Source: Haplomitrium mnioides
Lineage: Eukaryota > Marchantiophyta > Haplomitriopsida > Calobryales
Length of the DNA: 41,477 bases
NCBI GenBank assembly: GCA_049999725.1
Contig: JBNGIS010020328.1
Location: 1-41,477 of the forward strand
Reading direction: 5' to 3'
Shown here: positions 40,973 to 41,477 of the stretch, piece after piece
Layout of the letters: every line of letters starts with the position of its first letter
How positions within the stretch are numbered: the stretch's first letter is position 1
The notes under the pieces: generated by a model
What the model was told of the DNA's origin: nothing
The model's input: only the letters and a program-made list of their open reading frames with translations
The model's database searches: none
Program-made: the position numbers and the translations under genes

Positions 40973-41477
40973 TCAACTCGTCACTATGCCGCTTCAGGAG
41001 ACCCGAATGTCCTTCGAAGCTGCCTAATGCTGCTTTCGAGCACACTCCTGCCATGCTATTCTCCTGTGACTCCAACGTCAACGACCTTGTTCACGCACCC
41101 AACACAACAAAGCAATTCTCCTCTGCGATGCCAACTGTAAGTCACCTTGTTCACGACACCAGCATGAAGAAACTTTACCGAACACCTTCGTTAGGGACCC
41201 ATCGCTCCTTTTTTCTTTCCCCTGTTTTTCTTTCACCTGCGATGGGCTTCTCCTGCACCGCCATTCTCCTCAGAAACCTTCCAACAAGCCAAAACCTTCT
41301 GCCGCTTTAGGACAACCGTGTCTCCTTCAAACCTTCTCCTGCAACGCTATCTTCCTGCCAAGTGACTGCTCGAAATAAGCCCGACCAAACGGAAGAGAAA
41401 AAACGCCGTTTTTTTCTTCTATCCCGTGACGGGCGTTTCCGCGAAGCTATCCTCCTACGACTGCATTAAGGATCCAT
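40973..41477 (-). other. 5' region of LINE copy 4
   Basis: GC-rich compared with the rest of the window, rich in short CTCCTG, CTTCG and similar words. No gene. As LINE promoters lie in the 5' untranslated region, this may hold it, but no element can be named. The end of the window cuts it. Confidence 0.4.

Larger units (their letters stand above)
39198..41477 (-). mobile_element. ORF1-only LINE copy 4, nearly complete, runs off the window
   Basis: Minus strand: GC-rich 5' region (41477-40973), intact ORF1 (40972-39482), 3' untranslated region of about 270 bp, and poly-A of 13 (39210-39198). No ORF2 is present between ORF1 and poly-A. Shared 3' region with copies 1 and 2 shows one family. 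The 5' end and its target duplication are beyond the window or not recognised. It inserted into LINE copy 3. Confidence 0.8.

Overview
This window looks like nuclear DNA of a land plant, most likely a gymnosperm or another plant with a large repeat-rich genome. It has one recognisable host gene with GT-AG introns, long AT-rich non-coding stretches, two assembly gaps written as N, and layers of Ty1/copia, Ty3/gypsy and LINE retroelements inserted into one another. The species assignment is inference. All comparisons were made by eye and no alignment was run.

Layout. 1-5.5 kb: a decayed gene on the minus strand whose conserved blocks look like the DUF7869 family, in a field of about 14 imperfect palindromes close to CCTATGCGCGCATAGG. 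5.7-18.0 kb: a degraded Ty3/gypsy element on the minus strand (Gypsy-1) with gag, zinc knuckle and protease, then pieces of a cytosine-C5 DNA methyltransferase-like domain, an integrase C-terminus and a terminal PHD-type finger; RT, RNase H and the integrase core are missing. Its methyltransferase region is split by a complete long-LTR non-autonomous element on the plus strand (7313-15230; LTRs of 4.0 and 3.0 kb, 0.9 kb interior, target duplication ACCTC/ACCTT). 18.0-22.0 kb: unassigned DNA holding a solo LTR. 22.0-25.1 kb: a second dead gypsy element (Gypsy-2) with its 5' LTR and primer binding site. 26.3-28.6 kb: exons 1 and 2 of a phospholipid:diacylglycerol acyltransferase (PDAT) gene on the plus strand. 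From 28.57 kb to the end no further PDAT exon was found. That space holds a copia element, LINE copies, two copies of a second LTR type carrying CpG-rich minisatellites, and a LINE-like family that encodes only ORF1.

How the parts relate. PDAT is the only host gene supported; it makes triacylglycerol by moving an acyl chain from a phospholipid to diacylglycerol. Everything else is mobile DNA, mostly dead, whose nesting gives a relative history: Gypsy-1 before the long-LTR element; the copia before the ORF1-only LINE in its pol gene; one ORF1-type LINE before the ORF2-type LINE inside it. The most unusual content is (i) a retroelement carrying a DNA methyltransferase-like domain together with a PHD-type finger, and (ii) an ORF1-only LINE family with several copies, one with an intact 496-codon ORF.
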